A DNA stretch of 64,000 nt, from assembly GCA_034666985.1 (NCBI GenBank), contig JAXDKS010000046.1:1-64000 (forward strand). The letters run 5' to 3'. Below, one piece after another: positions 47,010 to 56,678 of this stretch (the first letter of the stretch is position 1; every line of letters begins with the position of its first letter). The stretch is from DATARR01 sp034666985 (GTDB taxonomy: Bacteria; Acidobacteriota; Thermoanaerobaculia; Multivoradales; UBA5704). A model generated the notes under the pieces. It saw only the letters and a list, made by a program, of their open reading frames with translations. It ran no database searches and was not told the origin of the DNA. Made by a program: the position numbers and the translations under genes.

Positions 47010-48755
47010 CTACTGCCGCGTCTCGGACTTCAGCCGTTCCAGGTTGGCGGCGGCCATCTGGTCCTGGGGATTGATCTTCAGCACCTGCTCGAGGAGGCTC
47101 TTGGCCTCGGCCGTCTTGTTGGTGTTCATCAGCAGCACCGCGAGGTCGTTCATCGCCGGCGTGTGGCGCGGCGAGAGCTGCAGGGCCTTGCGCAGGTCCT
47201 GCTCGGCCGAGCTCAGGCGCTGGAGGCCCATCTCCACGGCTCCCCGCAGGTAGAAGAAGTCCGGATTGGTGGGATCCGTCTGGACGCCGGTCTCCGCGGC
47301 CTTCAGGGCCTCGTCGAGCTTCTTCTGGGAGAGCAGGATCCTCACCTCCAGCAGCCGCGCCCGCGGGTCCTTGCTGATTCCCTCCTCCTGGCGTGCCACG
47401 GCCAGGGCGCTGTCGAGCTGCCCCTGGCTCATCAGGCGGAGGGCGTTCTGGAGCCCCTCGCTCAGGGGACCTTCGGCGTGGGCGGGAAGGGTGCCCGGAG
47501 AGGTGACGGGAGCCCCCGAATTTCCCTGGTTATTTCCCTGATTATTTCCTGGGTTGTTTCCCGGCGCGCCTGGCGCGGACGGTGTTGCGGCGGCCGTGCG
47601 TGGCGCCGGCGGCTTCGCCGCCTCGGCGGCGCGGGCCAGGGCGTTGCGCGCTTCCTCCTTGTGGCCGGTGGCGTCGAGACCGCGGGCGAGCGTCTTCCAG
47701 GCGTCAGGGTTGCGCGGGTTGTAGCGCGCCCCCTTGTCCAGGAACGGCACCGCCTCGGCGGCGCGCCCGGCGTCCAGCAGCAGGGTGCCGTACTCCTGCG
47801 CGATCCCCGCGGCCGGACGCGGATCGCCCAGGGTGTCGGGATTGGCGGGGAGCTTCTCGGCCATGGGCTTGAGGGTGACCAGGGCCGCGGCGGCGTTGCC
47901 CACCTGGTGCTGGGCCCGGCCCAGCAGCAGGACCAGGGTGGGATGCCCCTCGGCCTTCCCCTGCAGGAGGCTCACCGCCTCGGCCGGCTTGCCGGCCAGC
48001 ATCTGCGCCTCGGCGAGGTTGCGGCGCACTTCGAGGTCCATGCCCTGGGGGTGATTGGCGAGCAGCGGCTGCAGCAGGGCCACGGCGCCGGGGCCGTCCT
48101 TCTTCAACACCTGGATGCGGCCGCGCAGCAGCCGGATGGCGGGGTCGTTCTCGGGCTGGCCCACGAGGAGCTCCGTGGCATCGTCGGGCCGCTCCAGGGT
48201 CAGGGCCAGGGTCGCGGCCAGCAGCCGGGCGTCCCGGTCGCTCGGGTTGCGCAGGGCCCAGGGACGGAGCATCGAGTAGGCCTCCACCACCCGGCCTTCC
48301 CGCACAGTCAGCAGCCCCAGCTCGCGGGCCGCGGGCGAGGCCGGCTCTTTGAGCACGGAACGGGTGAAGTAGATCTTCGCCGCGTCCACCTGATTCAGGG
48401 CCAGCGCCGCCCGGCCCGTCTGGTAGAGCACGGCCGGCTGGGCGTCCTCACTGTCGGCCAGGGGCTTGAGCACCGCCAAAGCCTGCTGCGGCTTGCTCAG
48501 CTCGAGGTACAGGACGCCGGCGAGGGCGTGGACGGGCGGCGTCGCGGCGGGATCCTTCTCCAGGGCGTCGAGCTTCGGCAGGGCCTCGGCGGTCTTGCCC
48601 GCCTGGATGAGCCGGGCCACCTCCTGCACCTTCTTCTCCAGCTCGGAGGAGGCAGCGGCCGGGGTGGCCGGGGGCTTGGCCGGTGTCTGCGGTGTCTGGG
48701 GGAGGACCGCCGTCGCCGTCAGGGAAAGGATCAGCAGAGCGAAGACTTTCTTCAT
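47010..48755 (-). CDS. Secreted TPR-repeat protein
   Basis: The 581-residue protein has a signal peptide (MKKVFALLILSLTATAVLP) and then many TPR-like helix pairs (for example LPKLDALEKDPAATPPVHAL, ALNQVDAAKIYFTRSVLKEP and NPDFFYLRGAVEMGLQRLSS). A low-complexity Asn/Gly linker (NNPGNNQGNNQGN, about residues 400-412) divides the repeats into two blocks. It is likely a periplasmic scaffold. It is the last gene of a minus-strand operon with a sulfatase-like lipoprotein and a smaller TPR protein. Confidence 0.85.
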   Translation of the reverse strand: MKKVFALLILSLTATAVLPQTPQTPAKPPATPAAASSELEKKVQEVARLIQAGKTAEALPKLDALEKDPAATPPVHALAGVLYLELSKPQQALAVLKPLADSEDAQPAVLYQTGRAALALNQVDAAKIYFTRSVLKEPASPAARELGLLTVREGRVVEAYSMLRPWALRNPSDRDARLLAATLALTLERPDDATELLVGQPENDPAIRLLRGRIQVLKKDGPGAVALLQPLLANHPQGMDLEVRRNLAEAQMLAGKPAEAVSLLQGKAEGHPTLVLLLGRAQHQVGNAAAALVTLKPMAEKLPANPDTLGDPRPAAGIAQEYGTLLLDAGRAAEAVPFLDKGARYNPRNPDAWKTLARGLDATGHKEEARNALARAAEAAKPPAPRTAAATPSAPGAPGNNPGNNQGNNQGNSGAPVTSPGTLPAHAEGPLSEGLQNALRLMSQGQLDSALAVARQEEGISKDPRARLLEVRILLSQKKLDEALKAAETGVQTDPTNPDFFYLRGAVEMGLQRLSSAEQDLRKALQLSPRHTPAMNDLAVLLMNTNKTAEAKSLLEQVLKINPQDQMAAANLERLKSETRQ

Positions 48756-48830
48756 AGGGCTACTCCGAGCCGGAGCTCAAAAAAATTCCTGTTACCCACC
48801 GCAACAAGCGCCGCCGCCGGGGTCTTCCCG

Positions 48831-50924
48831 TCATCCGGGCAATCGGGCGAGGATCTGCCGCGCCTTCTGGAGATCCGGGCCGAAGCGGGCGGGGGGCGCG
48901 GTCGCGGCGAAGCGGGTGAGCGCCTGGCGCGCCTGCGCCGTGCGCCCCGCCTGGGCCGCCACCAGCCCGATGTTGAACAGGGCATCGTATTGCCCCGGAT
49001 CGAGGGCCACCGCCCGCTCCCAGGCGTCGAGCGCCGGGCCGGCCCCCTCCAGGCGGTAGAGGGCGACGCCCAGGGTGTTCCAGGAGACGGGCAGGCCGGG
49101 GTTGAGGTCCAGGGCCTGCTTCAGGAAGCTCCGCGCCTGCTCCGGCTGGTCCATGCGCAGGGCCACAATGCCCAGATTCTCGTACCCCTTGGGATCGTTC
49201 GGATAGGCCGCCACTGCCCGCTGCAGGATGGTCACCGCCTCGCCGTGCCGTCCGGCGTCGGAGAGGGAGATGCCGAGCGCGTCGAGGGTGGCGGCGTCGG
49301 CCTGGGGCGAGGCGGCGATAGGGGAGAGCACCTCGACCGCTTCGCCGGGGCGCCCGGCCTCCGCCAGGGCGAGGCCGAGCTGGCGGCGGATCGACTCCCG
49401 GTCCAATCCCCGGTCCAGCGCACTGCGCAGAACGGTTACGGCCTCGGCGTGACGCTCGAGCTGGCGCAGGGCGAGGGCCAAGTCCTCGTAGGCCTCCACC
49501 AGGTCCGGCCGCTCGGCGATCACCTCGCGGCCGAGGGCCACGGCCTCCTCGTAGCGATGGCGGGAGTAGGCGTCCACCACCTGGTGGAGCTTGCGGTCGA
49601 CGCCGATCAGAGTCTTGGGATCGTCGGCGGCGGTGAAGGCCGATTTCTTGGGCCCGGTCCCCGCCGCGTACCCGAGGCTGCGCAGCCGCGCCTCCTCCTC
49701 GGGCGACACGGCCCCCTTGGGCGGCGGCCACGCCGACTCGCGGGGGAGCTCGGCCTGGAGGGTGCGGAAGGTCCGCCGGTCCTCGTCGATCCGGTTCTTC
49801 GCCTCCTTGGGATCGGTGGGGAGGGCGTAGAGCTCCGGCAGCGGCAGGTCGATCATCTTCCGGCCGTCCCGCAGCAGGCCGCGCAGGGGGGCCCAGCCGC
49901 GGTTGAGGCAGGTGGAGAGGGACTCGAAGTAGCTCGCCGTCTTCGGTTCCTCGGCAACGGGAGCCGCCAGCAGCGAGCGGCCGGGCAGGCCGGGATGCGG
50001 CGGCAGGCCCAGGTAGGCGAGCACCGTGGGCACGACGTCCACGTGGCGGGCCGGCCGGTGATCTCTCTGCGGACGGATGCCTGCCCCCCAGACCACCAGC
50101 GGCACCTTGAGCGTCCCCTCGTAGGCGAAGAGGCCGTGCGTCAGCTCGCCGTGCTCGCCCAGCGACTCGCCGTGGTCGGCGGTGACGATCACCAGCGCCG
50201 GCGCCTCCTGTCCCTCCAGGAACGGCGAGAGCAGCGGCGCCAGGAACGAGTCGGTGGCCGCCACCTCGCCCAAGTAAGGATTGTCGCGGTAACGGCTGGC
50301 GAACGGCTCCGGCGGCTCGTAGGCAGCGTGCGGGTCGTAGAGGTGCACCCAGAGGAAGCGCCGCTTCCCCTTCTGGCCGTCCCACCAGGCGCGGGCGGCG
50401 GCCACCACCTGGTCGCCCCGGCGCTCGGCCATCACGAACTGCTCCGGGTTCGAGCCGCGGGGGAAGCGGTCGTCGTAGACGTCAAAGCCCTGATTGAGCC
50501 CGTACCGGGCGTCCAAGGGGTAGGCGCCTACGAAGGCGCCCGTGGCCATGCCGGCCTGCCGGAGCAGGGTGGCGAGCGTCGGGACCTTGGGCGACAGGGC
50601 GAAGCCGCTGTTGTCCCGCACCCCGTGCTGATAGGGATAGAGCCCGGTCAGGATGTTGGTGTGGGAGGGGAGGGTGACGACGTTGTGGGCATGGGCGTCG
50701 TCGAACACGGTTCCCGCCGCGGCCAGCCTATCGAGCGTCGGGGTCTCGACGCGGGTGTTGCCGCCGAAACCCACGGCGTCCGCCCGCAGGGTGTCGATGG
50801 TCACCAGGACGACGTTGGCCCCCTCGTGGGAGGGGGCCGAGCCGTTCACGCCGGGGGAGCCGCCGCGGCAACCGGCGATCAGGACGGCGGCGACGAGGAG
50901 CGCCGCGAGGAGGGGACGGTGCAT
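48831..50924 (-). CDS. Sulfatase-superfamily lipoprotein with C-terminal TPRs; lacks the FGly Cys/Ser
   Basis: A lipobox (LIAGC, Cys19) marks an exported lipoprotein. Residues ~37-400 are an alkaline phosphatase/sulfatase fold: metal ligands in VTIDTLRAD (Asp44) and TADHGESLGEHG. The active-site stretch reads VVTLPSHTNILTG (Thr84, His88) where a sulfatase has C/S-x-P-x-R, so formylglycine cannot form and Thr may be the nucleophile, as in related transferases and phosphatases. Residues ~450-690 are TPR repeats (VEAYEDLALALRQLERHAEA). It lies 4 nt after the carboxypeptidase-like/TPR gene. Confidence 0.85.
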   Translation of the reverse strand: MHRPLLAALLVAAVLIAGCRGGSPGVNGSAPSHEGANVVLVTIDTLRADAVGFGGNTRVETPTLDRLAAAGTVFDDAHAHNVVTLPSHTNILTGLYPYQHGVRDNSGFALSPKVPTLATLLRQAGMATGAFVGAYPLDARYGLNQGFDVYDDRFPRGSNPEQFVMAERRGDQVVAAARAWWDGQKGKRRFLWVHLYDPHAAYEPPEPFASRYRDNPYLGEVAATDSFLAPLLSPFLEGQEAPALVIVTADHGESLGEHGELTHGLFAYEGTLKVPLVVWGAGIRPQRDHRPARHVDVVPTVLAYLGLPPHPGLPGRSLLAAPVAEEPKTASYFESLSTCLNRGWAPLRGLLRDGRKMIDLPLPELYALPTDPKEAKNRIDEDRRTFRTLQAELPRESAWPPPKGAVSPEEEARLRSLGYAAGTGPKKSAFTAADDPKTLIGVDRKLHQVVDAYSRHRYEEAVALGREVIAERPDLVEAYEDLALALRQLERHAEAVTVLRSALDRGLDRESIRRQLGLALAEAGRPGEAVEVLSPIAASPQADAATLDALGISLSDAGRHGEAVTILQRAVAAYPNDPKGYENLGIVALRMDQPEQARSFLKQALDLNPGLPVSWNTLGVALYRLEGAGPALDAWERAVALDPGQYDALFNIGLVAAQAGRTAQARQALTRFAATAPPARFGPDLQKARQILARLPG

Positions 50925-50928
50925 TCCC

Positions 50929-51906
50929 CTACTTGATGTCCTTCAGGAACTCCTTGGCGTCCTTGGCGTACTTGCTGTTCGGGTCGAGCTCCAGGAGCTT
51001 CTGGAGGTCCGCCTTGGCCTCGGCGTTCTTGCTCTTGTTGAGATAGACGAGAGCACGGAAGTAGTAGGCGTCCGCGTTGTTCGGGTTCTCCTTGACGACG
51101 CGGTCGAACTGCTCCAGGGCCTGGTCCATCTTGCCGTCGTTGAAGGACTTGATGCCGATGTTGAGCAGGGTGTCGGCGTCGACCTTGGTGCCCTGGGGGA
51201 GCTTGGCCATGTAGGTCTGGGCCTCGCTCTCCTTGCCCGCGCCCACCAGCAGGTTGACGAGGAGCTGCAAGGTGACCGGATCGTCCGGCGCCAGCGTGAG
51301 CGACCGCTTGAGGGCCTCGATGGCCTGGTCGGGCTTCCCCTCCTTGAAGTAGGAGTCGGCGATGGCGCGGAGGATGGCGGGGTGGAGGGTCTTGTCCTCC
51401 AGCTTGCCCATGCCCTCTTCGTAGGCCGCCCGGGCTTCGGCGTACTTGCCCTGCGTGAGCAGGCCGTTGCCCCGCTCGATGGCGGCCTTGGCCTGGCCGG
51501 TGGCGCTCTCCTGCTCGGCCTTCTGAACGAGCTCCTTCGGCGGCAGCTTGAGGGTGATGTTGATCGGCTGCGCGACGGCGAACTCGTTGACCTGCACCCG
51601 CCCCTCGGAAGGCATGTAGCCCTGCTTCTCGATCAGAATGCCCCAGGCGCCGCCGGTCAGGCCCAGGATCGACCACTTGCCGTTCTTGTCGGTGGTGATC
51701 GACGCCGGGCCGTCCTTCTTGGGATCGACCTGGTCCGGGCCGCTGCGCAGCGTGATCTTGGCGCCCTCGATGGGCTTGCCGCTCTCGTCCTTGATCTGCC
51801 CCTGGAGGCGGCCGCGGCCGGCCCAGGACTGGCCCCAGACGGGGACACCGGCGACCAGCAGAAGCGCCACCAGAATGACCATGTTTTTGGCGTTGCGCGA
51901 GAGCAT
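50929..51906 (-). CDS. Secreted protein with carboxypeptidase-regulatory-like domain and TPRs
   Basis: The 325-residue protein has a signal peptide (residues 1-25, ending VWGQ), a beta-sandwich carboxypeptidase-regulatory-like domain (LQGQIKDESGKPIEGAKITL, about 34-120), then TPR repeats (NADAYYFRALVYLNKSKNAE and similar). It is the first gene of the operon that continues with the sulfatase-like lipoprotein and TPR protein. A strong terminator at 52018-52050 separates it from the TonB receptor. Confidence 0.82.
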   Translation of the reverse strand: MLSRNAKNMVILVALLLVAGVPVWGQSWAGRGRLQGQIKDESGKPIEGAKITLRSGPDQVDPKKDGPASITTDKNGKWSILGLTGGAWGILIEKQGYMPSEGRVQVNEFAVAQPINITLKLPPKELVQKAEQESATGQAKAAIERGNGLLTQGKYAEARAAYEEGMGKLEDKTLHPAILRAIADSYFKEGKPDQAIEALKRSLTLAPDDPVTLQLLVNLLVGAGKESEAQTYMAKLPQGTKVDADTLLNIGIKSFNDGKMDQALEQFDRVVKENPNNADAYYFRALVYLNKSKNAEAKADLQKLLELDPNSKYAKDAKEFLKDIK

Positions 51907-52017
51907 GATTGGGTCTCCTATGGGTGTTGTAGAAGCAAGGGCCAGCCCCTCGGGGGGTAGGTGATCACCCGGGGATGCAAACCGCGTGCGCGGGGAAGTG
52001 TATTCCGTTGGCAGGCG

Positions 52018-52050
52018 AAAAAAAACCGCCGGGGGTCGCCCCCCGGCGGT
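52018..52050 (-). terminator. Rho-independent terminator of the TonB-receptor gene
   Basis: On the minus strand the stem ACCGCCGGGGG/CCCCCGGCGGT (52050-52040 with 52035-52025, 11 bp, TCGC-type 4-nt loop) is followed by eight T residues (52025-52018). It is 40 nt past the receptor stop and the clearest terminator in the window. Confidence 0.93.
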
Positions 52051-52090
52051 GACAGACGATCAGCGGAAGATCAGACCCGAAGGTCTTCGA

Positions 52091-55090
52091 TCAGCGGAAG
52101 CTCAGCCGGGCGCCGAAACGGATGACGCGGGGGCTGATGATCTCGCGGACGAAGTCCGACGTGGTCTGCTGCTGCCGGTGGTTGCGCTGGAGGACGTAGG
52201 ACTTGTTGAACAGGTTGAAGCAGTCCACACCCAGGGTCAGGCCGAAGTCGCTGAAGGTGAACTCCTTCTCGACGCGGGCGTCGACCACGTGGATGTCGTC
52301 GAGGCGGGACGAGTCCGGCCGCGACGTGAGCTGCACGTTCTCCGTGGCGAACTGCTGGTTGGCAGGCAGGTTGACCCGGCGGAAGTACGGAATCGGGTAG
52401 CCCTGACGACCGTTGACGTTCGCCGCGACGTTGAAGCCCCAGGGGCGATCCGGCGCGATCTGGTAGAGGCCGTTGACACTGTACGACCACTTGCTGTTGA
52501 TGTAGATGCCGCCCTTGGAGCCCGAGCCGGTGCCCGAGCCCTGGAGAACGGCGTCACCTTCGCGAGCACCGCCGCCCAGGAAGAGCGTCGGATCCGGATG
52601 GTCGGCGGGGTCGATCTTGCTCCACGTCCAGTCGGAGTAGGAAACGTTGCCGCGCAGCATCCAGCGGTTGGCGAGGCGCTTGTTGAAGGTCAGCGCAGCG
52701 CCCTTGTACTCCTGCTCGTCGCCGCCGTTGCGGAGGAAGCCACCGTTGCGGGTGGAGATGCCCGGCCGCAGCACCGAGAAGGGGACGTTGTAGGTCTGCC
52801 CGTTGGGCAGCGTGCCCGTGAGGCAGGCGGCCGGAGCGCCCGGAGCGCCGGAGCCGCAACGGACGTAGTCGGACGCCCGCGCCGCACGGCCGGCCTGGTT
52901 GATGTTGGTCGCGGAGTACGGATCGTTGCTGTCGAACACCAGGAGGTCCGACGTCAGGATGTCGGAGATCTTCCGGTAGGTCAGGTTGACGCCCACCACG
53001 AACTCGGGCAGTAGCGCGTGCTCGACGCCGAGCAGGAGCTCATCGGTCTTCGGCGCGTCGAGGTTCGGATCGAGCGCGTTGGACTGCAGGAGCCCGCCGG
53101 TGAACGGGTTGACGTTGCCGCTGTAGAAGAGCGGGTTGTGGGGGTCGCCGATGATCTGACCGACGGTGACGTTCGGCTGACCGGTGTTGGTGGTGTAGAA
53201 GTAGGCGTAGCCGTTGGCGCCCAGCGGATTCAGCCAGGAAGCGGTGCCGGAGCCGAGCTGGTCCGCGAAGCGGGAGTAGCTGGCCCGCAGCAGGGTCTTG
53301 CGCTCGGCGCCGAGGGCGTAGGTGAGGCCCAGGCGCGGAGTGATGTCCTTCCACTCGAAGCCGATGTCCTGCTTCGAGACGGAGACGGCCGGCAGGATGT
53401 TGGGCAGCAGGGGGTTGGCCCGCTGCGAGCGAGCGAGGTTGTCGCCGCCCTGGACGTCGTAGCGCAGGCCGAGGTTGACCGTCAGGTTGCCGACGGTCAG
53501 CGTGTCCTGGCCATAGACGTTCTTGTAGGTGTTCTTGACGGCCGGACCGGCGTCGCGGGCCAGCTCGAGGACGTTTTGGTCAGCGCCGAAGGCCGCGGCC
53601 GCGAAGACGACGCCGGGGGTGCCCCACTGGGTCAGCGAGGTCACGGTGGCTTCACGATAGGCGCCACCGAACTTCAGCTCGTGGCTGAGGCTGCCCGTGT
53701 TGAAGAAGTTGGAAGCGTCGGCCTTGTACTGCGTCTGCGGACGCAGGGTCTGATTGAGCAGGAAGGTGTTGTGCCAGATGCCGCCGGCGTCGATGTACGG
53801 GGCGATGTCGTTGCCGCCCTCGGGGACGAGCTCGAAGCCGCCGTTCACCTTCGAGTAGAGGCCGGTGAGGTAGAAGTTGGAGCTGAAGATGTGAGTGTCC
53901 TCGACCTTGTAGGCCGTCGGCGAGGGGCCGAACTTGCCCTGGTCCCAGGTGGTCTCCTGCGGCCGGGTCGGACCGGCGTTGCGGCCGATCTTCACCTTGT
54001 CGCTGTCGAGCACGAAGGCCGTCGCCGAGTTGCTGGGCGCGATCTGCGCGTTCAGCTTGGCGTTCTTGGTCTTGAGGTCGGTCTTGTCGCTGACGTCGGC
54101 GATCGTCAGCAGGTCCACCTTCTGGCGGCCGTAGGAGCCCCAGATCCACAGGCGGTCCTTGACGATCGGGCCGCCGACCTCAGCGCCGTAGTCCTTGACG
54201 CTGACGATGCGGTTGCCCTGGTTGAACGTGGTCTGGGTCCGGTTGAGGTTACCCGCGTACGGCTTGCCGAGCTGGCTCGAATCGAAGTTCAGCGACGACT
54301 GGTACTTCTTGTCGGTGTCGTAGAACCGGCCGGTGCCGCGCCACTCGTTGGTGCCGCGCTTGGTCACCATGTTGAGGACCACGCCGCCGGTGGCGATCGT
54401 GGAGTCCGAGCCGCCCGTCGTGACCTGCATCTCTTCGAACGAGTCGAAGTCGTAGTAGGCCGGGGAGGAGCCGAGGGCCGCCATGTCGGTGATCACCACG
54501 CCGTCCACGGACCAGACGGCCTGATCGCCGCCCGAGCCGGGGCCCACGTACTGAGCCTGCTGGCCGCTCTCGTTGCCACCGACGTTGATACGGTCGGTGA
54601 GCACGCCCGGAGTCGACTGGAGGATCGACCAGGGGTCACGCGAGGTCGGGATCTTCTCGAGCTCGGTCTGGCTGACCGTGGCGCCCGTGGAAATGCGGCG
54701 CTCGTCCAGCAGCGGGCTCTCCGCCGTGACGGTGATGACGTCCTCGACGGCGGCCGACAGCTTCACCTCGATCTGGGTGCTGCGGCCGATGTTGATCACG
54801 ATGTTCGGGTAATCGATGGTCGAGAAGCCCTCGAGCTCGGCCTTCAACTGATACGCGCCGGGCGCGAGACCCAGGAAACGGAACTGCCCCTGGGCGTTCG
54901 TCACCTGGACTTGTGGGGCGCCACCGCCCGTCGTGGTCACCGTGACCCCGGGCAGCGCAGCGCCTTTATCGTCGGTGACGGTGCCGTAGAGGTTGCCGGT
55001 CTGCAACTGGGCGAAGGCGGTGCCGCCCGCGATCAGCAGCAGCAACGCAGCGACGGTTACGATCCGTCCCCAAAGGTTGGTGCTCTTCAT
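52091..55090 (-). CDS. TonB-dependent outer-membrane receptor with carboxypeptidase-regulatory-like domain
   Basis: From ATG 55090 (nine nt after GGGAGG) the protein has 999 residues; longer readings upstream have no support. The signal peptide ends near TAFAQ. It is followed by a carboxypeptidase-regulatory-like domain (GNLYGTVTDDKGAALPGVTV), then a plug domain (VSQTELEKIPTSRDPWSILQ), then a 22-strand-type barrel ending GARLSFR. Such Oar-like receptors are abundant in Acidobacteriota and import large or scarce nutrients. The ligand is unknown. Confidence 0.93.
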   Translation of the reverse strand: MKSTNLWGRIVTVAALLLLIAGGTAFAQLQTGNLYGTVTDDKGAALPGVTVTTTGGGAPQVQVTNAQGQFRFLGLAPGAYQLKAELEGFSTIDYPNIVINIGRSTQIEVKLSAAVEDVITVTAESPLLDERRISTGATVSQTELEKIPTSRDPWSILQSTPGVLTDRINVGGNESGQQAQYVGPGSGGDQAVWSVDGVVITDMAALGSSPAYYDFDSFEEMQVTTGGSDSTIATGGVVLNMVTKRGTNEWRGTGRFYDTDKKYQSSLNFDSSQLGKPYAGNLNRTQTTFNQGNRIVSVKDYGAEVGGPIVKDRLWIWGSYGRQKVDLLTIADVSDKTDLKTKNAKLNAQIAPSNSATAFVLDSDKVKIGRNAGPTRPQETTWDQGKFGPSPTAYKVEDTHIFSSNFYLTGLYSKVNGGFELVPEGGNDIAPYIDAGGIWHNTFLLNQTLRPQTQYKADASNFFNTGSLSHELKFGGAYREATVTSLTQWGTPGVVFAAAAFGADQNVLELARDAGPAVKNTYKNVYGQDTLTVGNLTVNLGLRYDVQGGDNLARSQRANPLLPNILPAVSVSKQDIGFEWKDITPRLGLTYALGAERKTLLRASYSRFADQLGSGTASWLNPLGANGYAYFYTTNTGQPNVTVGQIIGDPHNPLFYSGNVNPFTGGLLQSNALDPNLDAPKTDELLLGVEHALLPEFVVGVNLTYRKISDILTSDLLVFDSNDPYSATNINQAGRAARASDYVRCGSGAPGAPAACLTGTLPNGQTYNVPFSVLRPGISTRNGGFLRNGGDEQEYKGAALTFNKRLANRWMLRGNVSYSDWTWSKIDPADHPDPTLFLGGGAREGDAVLQGSGTGSGSKGGIYINSKWSYSVNGLYQIAPDRPWGFNVAANVNGRQGYPIPYFRRVNLPANQQFATENVQLTSRPDSSRLDDIHVVDARVEKEFTFSDFGLTLGVDCFNLFNKSYVLQRNHRQQQTTSDFVREIISPRVIRFGARLSFR

Positions 55091-55526
55091 TTCAATAAAC
55101 CTCCCGTTTGGTGGTTGGGGGAGCCTGAGCCGCGAAACGCTCGCGGACGGCTCCGGACAAAGGACGACAGAAAGCGCGAAGTGGTTGGTACTGCCACGTG
55201 CCGAAGCAACACCTCCTTCCGGATCGGGACTAACGACTAAACCCCCGCTCACTCTGAATCAACTGGCGAGAGGGGAGGAAGCAAGTGGAATGCCACGCTT
55301 CCGGCATTTGAAACGGCGGATGCAAGTGGCATGGTATCAAAGATTTGGCGGATCGGACACGATCCGGCGCGCGGTCGATGACCCCTCCGATCCAGGCGCT
55401 TGAACGACAGGCATCCAATTCATTGGATGAGACCACTCCCCGGTGCCCCTCCCGCCCTGGGATGGCGGCGTCCAGACCCATGGCATGCTCCCTGCTATGC
55501 CTTCCCCTGCTATATTGAGGATTGCC
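55091..55526. other. Intergenic region between divergent genes
   Basis: The 436 nt separate the TonB receptor from the TPR lipoprotein gene. No coding potential was recognised. Two short inverted repeats are visible: CGGATCG-N4-CGATCCG (55349-55366) and ATCCAAT-N2-ATTGGAT (55413-55428). They could be regulatory. No promoter is convincing. Confidence 0.5.
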
Positions 55527-56630
55527 ATGCTCAGGAAGAACCTTCTCCGTCTCTCTCTACTCTCGGTGGTCGCGGCCGGCTGCTCCACCTACCAGCCGTT
55601 CGACACCGTGACCTACCTGCGCCAGCAGTACGCCCACGAGGTGGGCGCCACCGAGGCCCAGCGCGTCGAAGTCCCCTTCGAGCTCAACGACGACATCCGC
55701 GCCACCCTGGGCAAGATGCCGCCCCTAGCCAGCGAGCTGCGGCGGGTCAACCAGGTCAACGACTTCATCTTCGACGGCCTGCAGCTCCAGTACACGCTGA
55801 CCCCCACCCGCAACGCGGTGGAGACCTGGCGCACCCGCGAGGGCAACTGCCTTTCGTTCGTCAACCTGTTCGTGGGGGTGGCGCGGGACCGGGGGCTCAA
55901 CCCGTCCTATGTCGAGGTCACCGACCTCCAGAAGTGGAACCACCGCGACGGCATGGTGGTGAGCCAGGGACACATCGTCGCCGGCATGTACCTCGACGGC
56001 GTGCTGCGCACCTTCGACTTCCTTCCCTACCGCCGCAAGGCCTACCGGGACTTCAAGCCGATCGACGACCTCACGGCCGCCGCCCACTACTACAACAACC
56101 TGGGGGCCGAGGCCCTGCTGGCCGGCAACCTGGCAAAGGCCCGCGAGCTGCTGACCATGGCCACCCGCATCAACCCGCGCTTCGACAAGGCGATCAACAA
56201 CCTGGGAGTCGTCTTCGCCCGCGGCGGCGAGCCGCAGAAGGCGCTGGAGCTCTATCAGCGCGGCCTCGCCCTAGTGCCGGAGGATCCGACGCTGCTCACC
56301 AACATGGCCCGCACCTACCAGCAGCTCGGCCGCGGCGAGGAGGCCAGCGCCCTGCTCGCCCGCATCGAGGGCTCCAACACCACCAACCCGTTCTTCTTCA
56401 TCTACCAGAGCGAGATCGCCCTGGGGCGGGGGGAGAACGACAAGGCCCTCGACTACATGGTCCGCGCCCTGCGGCTGGACAGCGAGCTGCCGGAGGTCCA
56501 GCTCGGCTTCGTCAAGGTCTATCTGGCGACCGGCGACCTGGAGAAGGCGCGGTTCCACCTCGGGCGTGCCCTGAAGCTGGACGCCACCAATCAGGACGCC
56601 CTCCAGTACGCCCGCATGCTGGGGCAGTGA
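55527..56630 (+). CDS. Lipoprotein with transglutaminase-like cysteine-protease domain and TPRs
   Basis: From ATG 55527 the protein has 367 residues, with a lipobox (LLSVVAAGC). Residues ~75-185 resemble a transglutaminase-like domain: REGNCLSFVNLFVGVARDRG (candidate nucleophile Cys), GHIVAGMYLDG (His) and RTFDFLP (Asp), in the expected order. The C-terminal half is TPR repeats (NPRFDKAINNLGVVFARGGE). It probably acts at the outer membrane. The VWFA-type genes start 48 nt downstream. Confidence 0.82.
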   Translation: MLRKNLLRLSLLSVVAAGCSTYQPFDTVTYLRQQYAHEVGATEAQRVEVPFELNDDIRATLGKMPPLASELRRVNQVNDFIFDGLQLQYTLTPTRNAVETWRTREGNCLSFVNLFVGVARDRGLNPSYVEVTDLQKWNHRDGMVVSQGHIVAGMYLDGVLRTFDFLPYRRKAYRDFKPIDDLTAAAHYYNNLGAEALLAGNLAKARELLTMATRINPRFDKAINNLGVVFARGGEPQKALELYQRGLALVPEDPTLLTNMARTYQQLGRGEEASALLARIEGSNTTNPFFFIYQSEIALGRGENDKALDYMVRALRLDSELPEVQLGFVKVYLATGDLEKARFHLGRALKLDATNQDALQYARMLGQ

Positions 56631-56678
56631 GCAGCGGTGCTACCATGTAGAGTCCCTGAGAGTTTCAAGGAGGCCGCG

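Noticed and set aside
48831..50924. Bona fide sulfatase
   Set aside because: The formylglycine motif is absent (TLPSH), so the annotation was limited to sulfatase superfamily.
55091..55252. Extended N-terminus of the TonB receptor
   Set aside because: No ribosome-binding site or signal peptide in the extension; ATG 55090 has GGGAGG nine nt upstream followed by a clear signal peptide.
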